This document shows positions 23,316 to 34,664 of a stretch of 64,000 nucleotides of DNA, piece after piece. Position 1 is the first letter of the stretch. The number at the start of each line of letters is the position of its first letter. The notes under the pieces were generated by a model, which saw nothing but the letters and a program-made list of their open reading frames with translations, ran no database searches and had not been told where the DNA came from. Source of the stretch: Maratus speciosus (taxonomy: Eukaryota > Arthropoda > Arachnida > Araneae > Salticidae); NCBI GenBank assembly GCA_963932465.1, contig OZ010790.1:346109087-346173086 (forward strand), given 5' to 3'. The position numbers and the translations under genes are program-made.

Positions 23316-24494
23316 TTGAAACCAGGTTTAATGGTTATTTTGCCATCTACATTCATAGGAAGTCCCAGAGCCATGCAGCAAAATTATCAAGATGCGATGA
23401 CAATCGGTAGAGAATTTGGTAAGCCTGATCTTTTTGTCACCCTAACATGCAATCCAAATTGGCGAGAAATCAAAGGGAAACTTTTCCCAGGACAAAAGCC
23501 TCATGATCGTCCAGAATTAGTGGCACGCGTATTCGATATGAAGAAGAAAGTAATGTTGAACGATCTTAAAAAGAGCGGCATTTTGCGACGCACAGTCGCA
23601 GACATACATGTTATTGAATTCCAAAAGAGAGGATTGCCACACATGCCCCTTTTACTCATTTTAACTGATGATGATAAGATAAGAGATCCAGCCACTATTG
23701 ACACCATGGTCTGTGCTGAATTACCTGATTCCACAATTGAAAATGGATTGCACGAAATTGTCAAGGCTACGATGATTCACGGATCATGTGGCGCCATAAA
23801 TCCAAACTCATCTTGCATGGAAGACGGTGTTTGCTCAAAGGGTTATCCAAAAGAGTTCAGAAATAAAATGCCTGAGAATGTTGATGGTTACCCAATATAT
23901 AGGCGGCGTGATGATGGTAGTCACATAATGATAAAGGGAAATGTCGTAGACAACCGTTAGGTTGTTCCTTATAACCCATAACTCACAAAGAAATACAATA
24001 CCCATGTTAATGTCGAAATATGCAGCTCTGTTAAATCCATTAAGTACATTTTTAAGTATGTATACAAGGGTCATGATTGCACAAAAGTTGTTTTTGAAAA
24101 TAACGGTGAGGGATTTGTAGTGTGGGATGAGGTGAAGAGTTATTTAAATGCTCGATATGTTTCAGTACTAGAGGCAATGTGGCGACTTCTTGAAAAGCCC
24201 ATGCAGGACAAGTCGTATGTTATTATTAGATTACCGGTTCATCTACAAGATATCCAATATGTATATTTTAGGGAAGCGAGAGAACGTGAAGCTTTTGAAA
24301 GAGCAAGTAATAAAGACACCATGCTCACTGCTTGGTTTCTACTTAACAGGTCAGATCCTTCAGAAAACATCTATTTCTACACAGAAATTGCGAAGCACTT
24401 TGTATGGAAAGGCAATGTGTGGCAAAGGCGTGTTAGATTAGGTGACTACACAGTATCAAGGATGTATTCTGTAAGCCCAAAGGATACTGAGTGA
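23316..24494 (+). pseudogene. Helitron Rep nuclease (HUH and Y2 region)
   Basis: Block 23316-23960 carries FVTLTCNPNW and EFQKRGLPHMP. The last is the HUH metal-binding motif with the second His replaced by Pro, so metal binding is lost. The Y2 motif KYIFKYVYKG follows in another frame, with its two catalytic Tyr codons intact at 24045-24047 and 24057-24059; the downstream ARYVSVLEAMWRLLE (24150-24195) is the usual next block. The enzyme would nick and rejoin single strands in rolling-circle transposition. It is broken by stops at 23958 and a frame change. Confidence 0.9.
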
Positions 24495-24506
24495 TTCCAT
24501 CTTCAT

Positions 24507-26306
24507 ATGCTGCTTTGTCATGTTCCCGGTGCCAAGTCTTTCGAAGAGTTAAGGACGTATGAGAATATTGTCTATGAAATATTCAAGGGTGCATGCCGTG
24601 CTGGAAATTTATTAGAAGATGATTATGAATGGCAACATTGTTTAACAGAAGCATGTGGTTTTGAAATGTCGCCCAAATTGAGACAACTGTTTTCTTTCAT
24701 ATGTGTCTTTGGCAATCCAAATTCACCGATTTAATTATGGGAACAATTTAAGTCAGAACTCTCAAAAGATTTTGCTCGCCATCTGCCGCTACAGGAGAGT
24801 AGAGATAGAGCCCTTCAAAACATAGCCAATCATCTACGCATACACAACATGACACTTCATAGTATTGAATTGCCTGAACACTCAAGCCTGGAGAACTCTG
24901 TGGAAGGCGATGTCTATGATTTACAAGAAGAAAGAGCAGAGGGACAGCGATTGTTAAACATACTAAATCCGGAACAACGTATAATTTTTGATGCTGTCAT
25001 TGAAAGTATTCAAAATTATTATGCTACTGCCGCTAAGGTTTTCTGTGTCAATGCTTTTTCGGGATCGGGAAAAACATTCCTATTCAATACTTTGCTGCAT
25101 TACGTCAGAGGAATGGGACATACTGCTATTCCCGTTGCATGGACAGGCATCGCATCTATACTCTTACAAGGTGGAAGAACTGCACATTCTCAATTTAAAT
25201 TACCAGGCTCCATATTGGATAATTCAGCTTCAAAAATTCGTTGCAAAATACATCTGTAGGAAGATTACTGCAAATTGCTAAGCTCATTATATGAGAAGAA
25301 TATACCATGACACCTATTCATGCTTTTAATGCTGTTGATAGAACTCTGCGAGGTTTGGTTGGCAAGTATGTCCCATTTGGAGGCAAAGTGTTTATTCTTG
25401 GAGGTGACTGGAGGCAGATTTTACCTGTAGCTATTCATTCAAACAAAACACTCATTTTTGAAAGCTGTATCAAGAATTCTTCTCTCTGACCAACATTTCG
25501 ACAGTTCAGTCTGGTTACAAATATGCAAACGGAGCCGGAGGAACTTTATTTCGTGGAATGGCTCATTTGCCTGGGGGATGGTCTGTTGACCAATGATTAT
25601 GAACTCGGAGAAGGTATTATTGAAATACCTCCAGAATGTTTAGTGCAGGATTCTATAGTGGATGATATTTTTTATTCTTCTGAAATTGATCTTGATCATC
25701 TTTCGGAAAGAGCCATTTTGTGTCCCAAGAATGAGGATTCTTTGAGATTGAATGAGGAGGTTTTATGAAAAGTACCTGACGAAGTCAAGTCTTATTTTAG
25801 ATACAATACTTTGTGATGATCAAGAAGAACAAAACAATTTGCAGATGGATTTCATCAATAGTTTAACACCTTCTGGAATTCCACCACATCAGTTAAATCT
25901 TAAAGTTGGCGTTATTGTTATGTTGCTTAGGAACATGAATCCGCCCAGTGGTCTCTGTAATGGAACACATTTAATAGTCAAAAGGTTGTCGCAAAATGTT
26001 ATAGATGCAGAAGTTTTTACAGGACATAAGAGAGGCACCCGTGTTTTCATACCGAGGATCCTGCTTACTCCGTCGGATACCAGTTTACCTTTCCAGTTAC
26101 GCCGCCGTCAGTTTCCACTTAGGCTCGCCTTTGCTATGACTATCAATAAATCTCAGTGTCAAAGTTTGGAAAAAGTTGGAATATATTTGCCCCATCCAGT
26201 TTTCTCACATGGGATGTTGTATGTAGCCTTTTCAAGAACAACTTCTAGAGGATGTGTACGTGTTTGGGTCAAGGACGGACCAAAACAACGAAAACTTTTG
26301 TCATAG
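24507..26306 (+). pseudogene. Helitron PIF1-type helicase
   Basis: Six open pieces in different frames (24507-24734, 24849-25259, 25307-25489, 25523-25768, 25752-26306). Walker A is FSGSGKTF (about 25059-25082). The Walker B region near 25290 has a TGA and a changed DE motif. Motif III reads ILGGDWRQILPV. The C-terminal end has LRNMNPPSGLCNGT, RRRQFPLRLAFAMTINKSQ and MLYVAFSRT, all diagnostic of Helitron/PIF1 helicases. It would unwind the displaced strand. The longest block (25752-26306) is well preserved, so the decay is moderate. Confidence 0.92.
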
Positions 26307-26694
26307 TCTGATAAGGTACTTACACAAAACAGTGTCTTCCGTGAAGTTTTATCTTAAGTCGCAACTATTTTGCTTTATTGTAAAAAACAAACAAACAAAA
26401 ATGAGTCTACTTCACTTTACCTCATGGATGACGTGGAAAACAATGCAAAGATTTTTCATTTTAAAAGAAATTTTTTTTTAATTTTTTACAATGACGATGT
26501 ACATTCCATTCTTTCTTACAAATTTTTGTTTAGTTGTGTAAATATTGTGTTGTGATGTGTAAAAAACATTTTAAACAATTTCCTTGATGATTTTTTTTAT
26601 TTACTTTTTTTTTACTTTAAAAATTTAATTAGATAAAAATTCATTTTTGATATATTTGAATTCCTTATTTTAAATCTTCACCAAAAAGAGAACG
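26307..26694. other. AT-rich tail after Helitron helicase
   Basis: No coding signal beyond the helicase stop. Homopolymer T runs are frequent. I see no Helitron 3' hairpin here. Confidence 0.4.
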
Positions 26695-27135
26695 GAAGTG
26701 TTTTTTCAAAAGAATTTTTAAAACATTAGCTGGGGTTTTTTTTTTTGGATAAGTAGTTGAGGAGAAAGTTGACAATATTTTTTTCATTAAAAAATTATGA
26801 AGCGTAAATCAGCTAATCATGAGCATTAAAGTTTTGAAGTCGAGAAAAGAATTTTTTTTTTTTAATTAGCTGGGGGTTTTTTTAAGTTAAGAAGTAGTTG
26901 AGGAGAAAGTTGATAGCATTATTTTCATTAAAAAATTGTAAAGCGTAAATCAATTAAGTCATGAACATTGAAGTTAGGGATTTGTCAAAAGAATTTAAAA
27001 AAATAGCTGTTTTTTTTTCTTTCTTTTTAGTTAAGAAGCAGTTGAAGAAAGCTAACATCATTAATTTTCATTAAAAAACTGTGCAGCATTATCAGCTACT
27101 CATGAACACTGAAGTTAGGAAGTCAACAACCGTTG
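26695..27135. repeat. ~142-bp tandem repeat, three units
   Basis: AAGTAGTTGAGGAGAAAG and its variants occur at 26751, 26892 and 27036, each followed by TTTTCATTAAAAAA and then by CATGAACATTGAAGTT-like sequence. Three diverged units. Function unknown; it could be the subterminal part of the Helitron. Confidence 0.75.
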
Positions 27136-27344
27136 CGAAATCATAAGTAAAATAACTGATGATGTACTCCTTTTCTCGGGAACTACTAAAGCGATTTAAA
27201 TATTTTTTCCGTTTTCGCAGTACCTAAATTATAAACTGATCGTTCGGCAGGAAAAAAAAATTAAAAATACAATAATTACGCAATTTTGCTGACAAAGAAA
27301 TCTAAGTTTTCATTTAATTACCATAAAAACTATTGCGAAAACTA

Positions 27345-28220
27345 CAAGGTGAGACCGAAAAGTAAGATGACTGAACCCTCCTTTCGAAAATGAGAACAGC
27401 CCGACACATGCGCATTACGATCTTCGGTATGTAACGTTAAAGTTCAGGGTCATTAAAAAAGTTTCTTGGTTAGTGTTTGTTCGTGCAGTCGCTTAAACAT
27501 AAGAGGTGGTAGTGCATTGGGTAATGGAGCAGAAAACGAATATGAAATTCTGTTTTAAAATGAGTAAACTGCTACGGAAATCTTGGAAATGCGTCAAAGT
27601 GCGTATGGCGAAGAAACTTTATCTCGCAAGACAGTATTTCAGTGGTTCAAGTGTTTCCGTGAAGGTCGTGAAAGCGTGGAGGATGAGCATCGCAGTGGAA
27701 GGCCGGTGACGAGCAGAACCACGGCAAATGTTAAAAGAGTTAGGAAGTTATTGCTGCAAGATCGCCGTTTGTTCGTCCGAATAATGGCGAACGAATTGAA
27801 TCTTCCTTGTAAAATCGTCCGAACAATATTGACGAAGGATTTGGGTAAGCGGAAACTTTGTGAGACGTTTGTCCCTCATTATTTAAGCGATGAAAAAAAC
27901 AGCAGCGAAAGGACTCCTGCGGCGACTTCATCAATGCAGCAGACAAAGATGAAGCGTTTTTACAGTCCATCCTCACAGAAGATGAAACGTAGTGTTTCGC
28001 GTATGATCCACAAACTACATTCAAGCTGCTGTTACCAAGTAACCTAAAACAGTCTCAAAGAAGGACTTTTTCAAAAGTTTCCAGAATTTGTACGAGCGTT
28101 GTCAAAAAGACTTTTGTAGATGGCGCGAACTACTTTGAACAAAAGTGAGGTATTTATCTGCAAATATATAATACAGTGATTATTATGACGTCAGTCACCT
28201 TACTTTTCGGTCTCATCTTG
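27345..28220 (+). mobile_element. Internally deleted mariner element
   Basis: TIRs CAAGGTGAGACCGAAAAGTA and its complement (TACTTTTCGGTCTCATCTTG) are flanked by TA (27343-27344 and 28221-28222). Length is 876 bp against about 1.3 kb for a full mariner, matching a missing block in the transposase. It cannot move on its own, but both ends look intact and could be mobilised by an active relative. Confidence 0.95.
27506..28147 (+). pseudogene. Mariner transposase, deleted and frameshifted
   Basis: The N-terminus (MEQKTNMKFCFKMSK) and then, in the next frame from 27583, the DNA-binding region (QSAYGEETLSRKTVFQWF, EDEHRSGRPVTSRT, TVRTIL-like) are clear. Around 27900 the frame shifts again and reaches the region of the first catalytic Asp (TEDET followed by TAG in place of Trp). 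Soon after, reading jumps to the C-terminal end (FVDGANYFEQK, stop near 28147), so the middle with the second and third catalytic Asp is gone. Two frameshifts, one stop, one ~430-bp deletion. Confidence 0.9.
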
Positions 28221-28538
28221 TATTTTTTAAAAAGAATTGAAATCGCCTCAGTAGTTTGAGAAAAAGGTACATCAATATCAGCTGTTTTAAATTAGTTTCA
28301 TTTTCGAAATTACATGTGTTGTATTTTTTTCTTCTCGAACGATCGCTTTACAGTCCAACTATTGAAAACTCCGTTTTTAGAAAAGAGTTTTTAGAAAGAA
28401 AGAAATTGAAATCGCTTCAGTGATTCCTGGTATATCAATATCAGCTGTTTTATATGAGATTTCGCAAATGTTGTCGTCCTCTTAAATAAGTCTTTATAAA
28501 ATAAGTACATGGATTATATTCAGAAATAGCGTGCTTAC

Positions 28539-28645
28539 GAGTAGTCACTTTGGTTTACGTGGCCAATGAGTCCGGCAGCAGAGGAAATCGCAACAATATG
28601 ACCATAATTTTTCTCTTTCATTTTAGGCAGGAAAGCTCGGATTGT
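28539..28645 (-). CDS. SDR16C-like exon with catalytic Ser and Tyr
   Basis: 107-bp exon on the minus strand. Acceptor TTTATTTCAG precedes it and donor GTAAGC follows (28533-28538). It encodes 35 residues plus two bases: an FLPKM helix, GHIVAISSAAGLIG and DYS. The second Ser of ISS and the Tyr of DYS are 13 residues apart, as the SDR catalytic Ser-Tyr pair requires. The phase-2 end (TC) fits a following Ser codon of the usual YxxSK. It reads on directly from the exon at 53341-53577 in phase 0. No disablement is seen, so this is a living host exon, not a retrocopy. Confidence 0.92.
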
Positions 28646-28810
28646 CTGAAATAAAATATTTCATAATTTAATAAAATGATAACACAACAAAGTAACTGTT
28701 AGTCTTACCAGTTTAAAATCAAGTCGGATCTTTAGGCTAAAGGAATTAAAAAATTTAAATAAATGGAGTACAAATTATATAAAAACTAGCTAGGCTTTAG
28801 TTTCGAATTA

Positions 28811-28996
28811 GTGTTGCCAGGTGTTCCGCGTAAATCGGGGCTCCAAAGGCTCAGGGCACCAGTACTTTAAAGTAATTTTCGTCGCCTTATCTAATGGCAG
28901 AATTATCTGCGATTAAAGATAGCGGAATAAACTGTAAGAAATTAGTGGTGTCCAGAGCATTTGGAGCCCTGATTTACGCGGAGCACATGGCAACAC
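28811..28996. mobile_element. 186-bp MITE with GTGTTGCC ends, TA target
   Basis: The ends GTGTTGCCAGGTGTTCCGCG and its inverted partner form ~37-bp terminal inverted repeats with a few mismatches. TA flanks both sides (28809-28810, 28997-28998). No coding capacity. Confidence 0.88.
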
Positions 28997-29200
28997 TAGT
29001 TCGGAGATCTCGTGATCTAGCTAGAAAACTCCAGGTGCAAGAGACGATATCTTCTACTGTCTGTATGGTTGCTGTGCAGTAAAAAAAAATAATAAAAAAA
29101 AAATAAAAGCAAAATAAAAAAAATGTGTATTTTAATCGAAAAGGTAATAATCTGTATATCACCATAAATATTCGAATTCCATGGTACAAATTATTATATA

Positions 29201-30752
29201 CACTATATTGCCATTAATGACCGGCAACTTTCAATTTTAGACATTTTGTCGAATTTTTAGAAATATACTTGACAGATTCTTCTGGAATTTCAGGATGGAA
29301 AAGAACAGGTATGACCTCATATTTAGCAATGTCGATTTGATAAGGGGGGCAATTAGGGGGCCAACAAAAAAATCAAAGAAAAAAATACTTGGTATCACCC
29401 TGTAAAATAAAATGCACGAAATGATCTATCGCTACCGACTATAAATAAACAGACATTGTGCAATATGTGTATTCTTTTGTGTAAGAATAGCATGTATATT
29501 AGTAGAGATATAGCGATTTATTTTAAAAAATTAAATTCTTGCATGTTTTTTGCTTATAACATGCAGGGTTTTCAATCAAATTTAACTCCGGTTTCAGAAA
29601 AATTGACAAAATATAGTAGAAACAATATAGTGCAATTGGATTATAAATATATTAAATATTTTAGGAAATATGAGCAGTTGTATGAAATAATTTTTATCTG
29701 CACATGCGCGGACGATAACAAGGATCATTTTACATAAATTTAATAGTCAACTCTATGGAGCAACTTATTAAAAAAATCTAGTCAAATATCGTAAAAATTC
29801 AGAAAGATATCGGCGTTAGAGTGAGCAAATTTTTAGTAGTTCTCTAAAAGCAGCTCAATGATAAGGGATTTTCCACAAAGTGTCATTTTTAATTTTTTTT
29901 AATTTTCATTGATGCTTTAGTTCTTCTTGGATAACCACCAGAACGAACCTATACCATGATCAAAAGAAGTATCAAAATCGAAGCATTTTTTCCAAATCTA
30001 CTCGTTGATACTCACTAAATACTGACTTTTTTTCTGAAAGTCAGTTAAAATAAAAAATGGCAATTTGTGTAAAATCCCTTATCATTCAGCTGCTTTTAGA
30101 GAACAACTAAAAATTTGCTCACTTTGACGCCGATATCTTTCTGAATTTTTACGATATTTGACTAGATTTTTTTTTAATAATTTGCTCCATAGAGTTGACT
30201 ATTAAATTATGTAAAATGATCCTTGTTATCGTTCACGCATGCGCAGATAAAAATTATTTCATACAACTGCTCATATTTCCTAAAATATTTAATACATTTA
30301 TATTCAAGATACACTATATTGTTTCTACTACATTTTGTCAATTTTTCTGAAACTAGCGTTAAATTTGGTTGAAAACCCTGCATGTTATAAGCAAAAAAAC
30401 ATGCAATTTTTAATTTTTTTTAAATAAATCGCTATATCTCTATTAATATACGTGCTATTCTTACACAAAAGAATACACATATTGCACAATGTCTGTTTAT
30501 TTATATTCGGTAGCGGTAGATCATTTCGTGCATTTTATTTTACAGGGTGGTCCCAAGTTTTATTTTTTTTTCTTTGTCTTTTTTGTTGGCCCCCTAATTG
30601 CCCCCCTTATTAAATCGACATTGCTAAATATGAGGTCATACCTGTTCTTTTAAATCCTGAAATTCCAGAAGAATCTGTCAAGTAGTATATTTCTAAATAT
30701 TCGGCAAAATGTCTAAAATTGAAAGTTGCCGGTCATTAATGGCAATATAGTG
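29201..30752. mobile_element. 1.55 kb foldback element, ~680-bp arms
   Basis: Starts CACTATATTGCCATTAAT and ends with its reverse complement; TA flanks at 29199-29200 and 30753-30754. The arms (to about 29880 and from about 30080) match over nearly their full length with scattered differences, leaving a ~200-bp centre. The open stretches in the arms are not protein-like. Arms this long on a non-coding element are unusual. Confidence 0.9.
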
Positions 30753-32150
30753 TATGTTATATATTACGTATTGTATAAGTGTGTATGTGTGCTTTTTAAC
30801 AATAACTTTTATTTTCAATGTAAAGTAGAATCTTATTTTAACGTTCGTAAATATGGCGTAATTTGGAGACAATGACAGTCAGTGGGCTTAGAGTAAAAAA
30901 GAAAAGGAAAAATACCAGAAAAAACATACAAAATCCATATATAACTGGAATAGCCAGCATATTAACGTGATTTTAACCTTGTAAAAAATCTGTTATTCCT
31001 GTGTGATCTAGGAGCTCTCAATCAACTGAAAAGTGTCATATTATATGAATGACAGTTATTATAGTTTGCTATTTCATTGAATGTGTAGAATAACACTACA
31101 AAGTATGTTTGAAAAATCAAGGGCGATAGCGTTCTTTATGAAACTTGGTGAAGGTTTCTTCGGTTTTTAAACATTATTTACAAAATTTTTGATGCATGTA
31201 TATACGGAGTGATATTAAACTATTTCCAAAATAAGAGGGGAACAAAACAAATATTTGTTTACGCAAAGAATAGGGTTGCAATTGACTTATATCAAATACA
31301 AAATGTCTTACTGCAAGCCGAACCTGAATTTTCGTTTTTAACTATAACATTACGATATTTTAACAAAATTCTAAATAAACTTGCATTATTTTATGTAAAG
31401 TTTGATGAAATCATAGGAAGAGCTATAAGCAGCCTTCAATGTCATCATTGGCACCATATGTACTATCAACTACATTTTTAATTGCGAAGCATTTTATTTA
31501 GTGTTGTTTGGACACGAATGGTGGCCATTTACAGTATTTCTGGTAATGCCATAATATTTCATAGAAAGCAAAGTAATCTTATACTTAATTACTAAAAAGT
31601 GTTAAATAAAATCTATAAAAATAGTAAAAAAAGGTATCTCTGATTCAAAATTTCCATGATTTTGGATTGCCTTAAAACAGTTAGGTGAGTTTTTGCAAAC
31701 AATTTTTTGGGCGCAATTTTCCGAAGTCTTTTCACTGTTCATGAATGGCGTCTTCCTAAGACTTGCTTTAGTAAGGCAAATCCAGAAAAGTTCATGGGGG
31801 AAGCAACAAGTGAATTTACAGGTATCTCGTCAAATGAGACAGTTTTTTTTTTCTTTTTTTGGCTAAATATGCAATTTGGAAGTGTTACTGGAGAATTTGT
31901 TCATAAGTAACTCAATTTTATTGATGTCTGTTCCATACAAAACTAGAGAATGAGGTTTGTTTTTTTCGAAAATGAGTTAAAATTAATTTACTTCATTGCT
32001 TTACTTGATATTTTTTTAGATTTAATTTACCTTCATAGCAAAATCCAGAAGAAATCATGAATGTCTTCAGAAACTTTTCTTTATATTCATGAACCCATTT
32101 TGGAGTTTTTTCTTCCAATTTATTTATTAAAAAAATGGACTGTTTTTGTT
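30753..32150. other. Intron sequence, nothing recognised
   Basis: AT-rich. The 90-codon open stretch at 31209-31481 has no recognisable domain and no splice context that I can support. No terminal repeats found. Confidence 0.45.
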
Positions 32151-32204
32151 AGAGCTATTTAAATAAATCCAGTGGTACCAGACATTTTCATTTAATACCA
32201 GACA

Positions 32205-32345
32205 GGTTTTGGTTAAACCAGCGCTGCGGCGCTGGTTAAACGGGCAATGGTCAGTTGCCTTGGCATTAATATTCCCATTCCAGAAAAATAGACTAGTTTG
32301 GACAGCGCCCCTAGAATACTCTAGGGGGCGCTGGTTTGGACAGTA
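32205..32345. repeat. Two adjacent GC hairpins
   Basis: GTTAAACCAGCGC/GCGCTGGTTTAAC-like arms meet at 32213-32242 (AACCAGCGCTGCGGCGCTGG). A second hairpin follows at 32304-32335 (AGCGCCCCTAG against CTAGGGGGCGCT), followed on both sides by GTTTGGACAG. They stand out from AT-rich surroundings. Possibly the ends of a small element; not identified. Confidence 0.6.
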
Positions 32346-32610
32346 TTCCTGTGATGTCAAGGTGGGTAAAATGGTGGCTGGATCATTTGTTTGCGCTTTG
32401 CATTCACCAAGTTTTTTTTTTTTTTCACTATTTCTGTTTACAGCGTTATATTACTGTCACACTTATGAGCTTATAATCCTAATTAATGATAATATAAAAA
32501 TATTGTTTCATTATTTAATTATTAATTAATGAAAAAAATAATAAAAGCATGATTTGCAGAATTTAAATGAAAAAAATTTTAAACACCGAAATCGTTAAGT
32601 AAAAGCATAT

Positions 32611-33113
32611 TTAACCCATATTGGACTACTGTCCTATAAATAGGACAGCTAATAAAACATTTTTTAAAATAAAATTGGTAAGGATTTTTTTGATGCATTT
32701 TGTTATGACGTTTTTAAAATGCATAAAAGTATAACATATAAACAAAAAAAACAAGTAACCAATTAAAATTTAATTGAAAAAATCTATTTAAAAAATTCTT
32801 TAAGAATTGTGACCTTATAATCTAGAATTTTACCGTTATTATTATCTTTTTATTGGAGAAATCATAGAGTATTTTTTTACACTATAAAACAGTATTTTTA
32901 AAGTAAATTAAAATATTTGCTCATAAAATTAGTTTATGTATGCATTTTATATGTCCTAATAATATGTCCTGTTGATAGGTGTAGTTACTTAAAAAATTAA
33001 AACTTTTTTTCAAATTTTTGCTAGTATCTACTTAATTACACCATATTAATGATATAATTGAAGTTTAAAAAATTTTCAAAAATATTTAATCGGTGTGGTC
33101 CAATATGGATTAA
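32611..33113. mobile_element. piggyBac-type MITE, CCCATATTGGAC ends
   Basis: TTAA at 32611-32614 and 33110-33113 flank an element of 495 bp with inverted ends CCCATATTGGAC and GTCCAATATGGA (one mismatch). CCC after TTAA is the usual piggyBac start. No ORF; AT-rich interior with TCCTATAAATAGGAC near the left end. Confidence 0.85.
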
Positions 33114-34051
33114 GTAAAATAAGTTTAATTTACATAATGTATGAACAAACCTCAATTTAAACACTTGAAATTTCTCTCATTTGCACAGACATTGACTATA
33201 ATTTAATTTATTTTAACGTTATATTTCTATTAAATTCGATAAGCTACACAAAAATTATTCTCAAATTAAATGAATATTCCTTATATTATTCAGATCTATT
33301 ACATACATTTCAATCTTTCAGTAGCGGAATAAAAAAATAAGTGAATTTCTGAAGACCGCAATGCTTTTCAGTGTTTTCCCATGCAGCTGTTTTTCATAGC
33401 CTCGAACCGAGAGGAAGAATAGGATCCATTGCCTTGGCAAAAAAGTTTATGAATTTAAACCAGAATGGAAAATGTAGATAAAACACGTTTAAAGTTTAAC
33501 AATTATCTTTAAAAAAAAATTAAGTGGTAGCACTATAAAAATTACCTTGGAAACGAAGTTATGATTTTAGTTAAGAAAAACTAAAAAAAGTTTGTTTATC
33601 ATGGACAAGGCGGTCATGGATATCAGAGAAATTGTATTTATGCTGGATGCTTCATCCTCGTTACTTGGGGATCTCAAAAATACATGAAATTTGGTAATGC
33701 CGTGATCACTAAAACTCGTGTATGCGCGCTTCGCGCCCATGAAAAAAAAAGTTATCACTGAATGCAGCAACTTTGTTGTATAAGAATCTCAAAAGCACAT
33801 GAACTTCGATAATCACTATAACGTACGCTAATTTTAAACTTCTTGTATTGAAAAAAAGTTTTTACATTCTACTTCGAGGTACCACTAATACTATGTATTA
33901 GGAAACCAATCAAGACATTTGGACAATTTCTGCCTAGGACAATTGAACCTTTTTCTCTAACTGACAAGACAATTGGCCTATACCATGTTAAAGTGACTAT
34001 TAGGAAGATGCCACCAAAGAACATTGAAAAAACTTCGGTAAGCCGTAGAAC
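33114..34051. other. Intron sequence, nothing recognised
   Basis: No ORF with a domain, no tandem or terminal repeats that I can support. Confidence 0.4.
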
Positions 34052-34239
34052 CAGTGTTGGCAATTTAGCGGAATTTTTATTCAGAAATTCTAAATTCATA
34101 GCAAAATTTCCGAATAGTAATTTTATATTTATTTAATGACAGACATTCCGTGATAAAATAAGCGAAAATTATCATTTGGAATGTCTGGTATGAATTTGGA
34201 ATTTTCTGAATAAAAAAATACGCTAAATTGGCAACACTG
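34052..34239. mobile_element. 188-bp MITE, CAGTGTTG ends
   Basis: CAGTGTTGGCAATTTAGCG and its complement at the other end, with arms of ~50 bp. A second internal palindrome (CAGACATTCC / GGAATGTCTG) marks the centre. The flanks show no clear 8-bp duplication. The ends resemble hAT-type MITEs. Confidence 0.8.
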
Positions 34240-34664
34240 AATTTAAGTGATATGGAAGAAAACTGGCATGTCTGTACTAAGGAAAACTTTTAAAATGATA
34301 AAAGTTTCGCGCCACAGCTGCAGCCAAAAGTAAAGGCTATTTAATCAAATTAAATTATTACAGGGAATACGGCATTTATGCGTTATAGTTAACTGTGAAA
34401 ATCATTAGCGTAAAGCGTGAAGGATCTTCTGTATTGAGAAATTCAGCTGGTATTCCTCTCTTTTGAATATCAGTATTTCCAAACTAAAATATTCGTTCTA
34501 TATTTGGGAGCCCTAATATACCATATTTAACCCATAATTCGGGTTAATTGGCCCCAATTATTTCGATGATTATTTGTGATGGAATAACCCATTTCTGTAA
34601 GAGTTATTTTATCTTAAAGTAGATTATTTTATTGTTTAATGGCATATTTTCCTTTGGTAACATA

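Larger units (their letters stand above)
13095..26306 (+). mobile_element. Decayed autonomous Helitron, split by an LTR element
   Basis: TCTATACTATTAAAA at 13095, preceded by A, matches the 5' ends of the two Helitrons at 48176 and 60331. Rep/helicase coding remnants occupy 22069-26306. Between them lies an LTR retrotransposon (13987-21873) with a 5-bp target duplication; removing it makes the two halves contiguous. A 3' hairpin with CTRR could not be found after 26306, so the right end is open. That both halves are one element is inference from position. Confidence 0.65.
27137..28480. repeat. Inverted flanking repeats around a mariner
   Basis: GCGAAATCATAAGTAAAAT followed by TACTAAAGCGATTT (27143-27200) is matched in reverse orientation by two copies at 28240-28300 and 28405-28470 (AAATCGCTTCAGTG, CAATATCAGCTGTTTTA, GAGATTTCGCAAATG). 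The mariner at 27345-28220 landed between the arms. The repeats probably belong to an older element. Confidence 0.6.

Noticed and set aside
29456..29737. 93-codon ORF in the foldback arm
   Set aside because: The mirrored arm does not keep it open, and the composition is that of AT-rich noncoding DNA.
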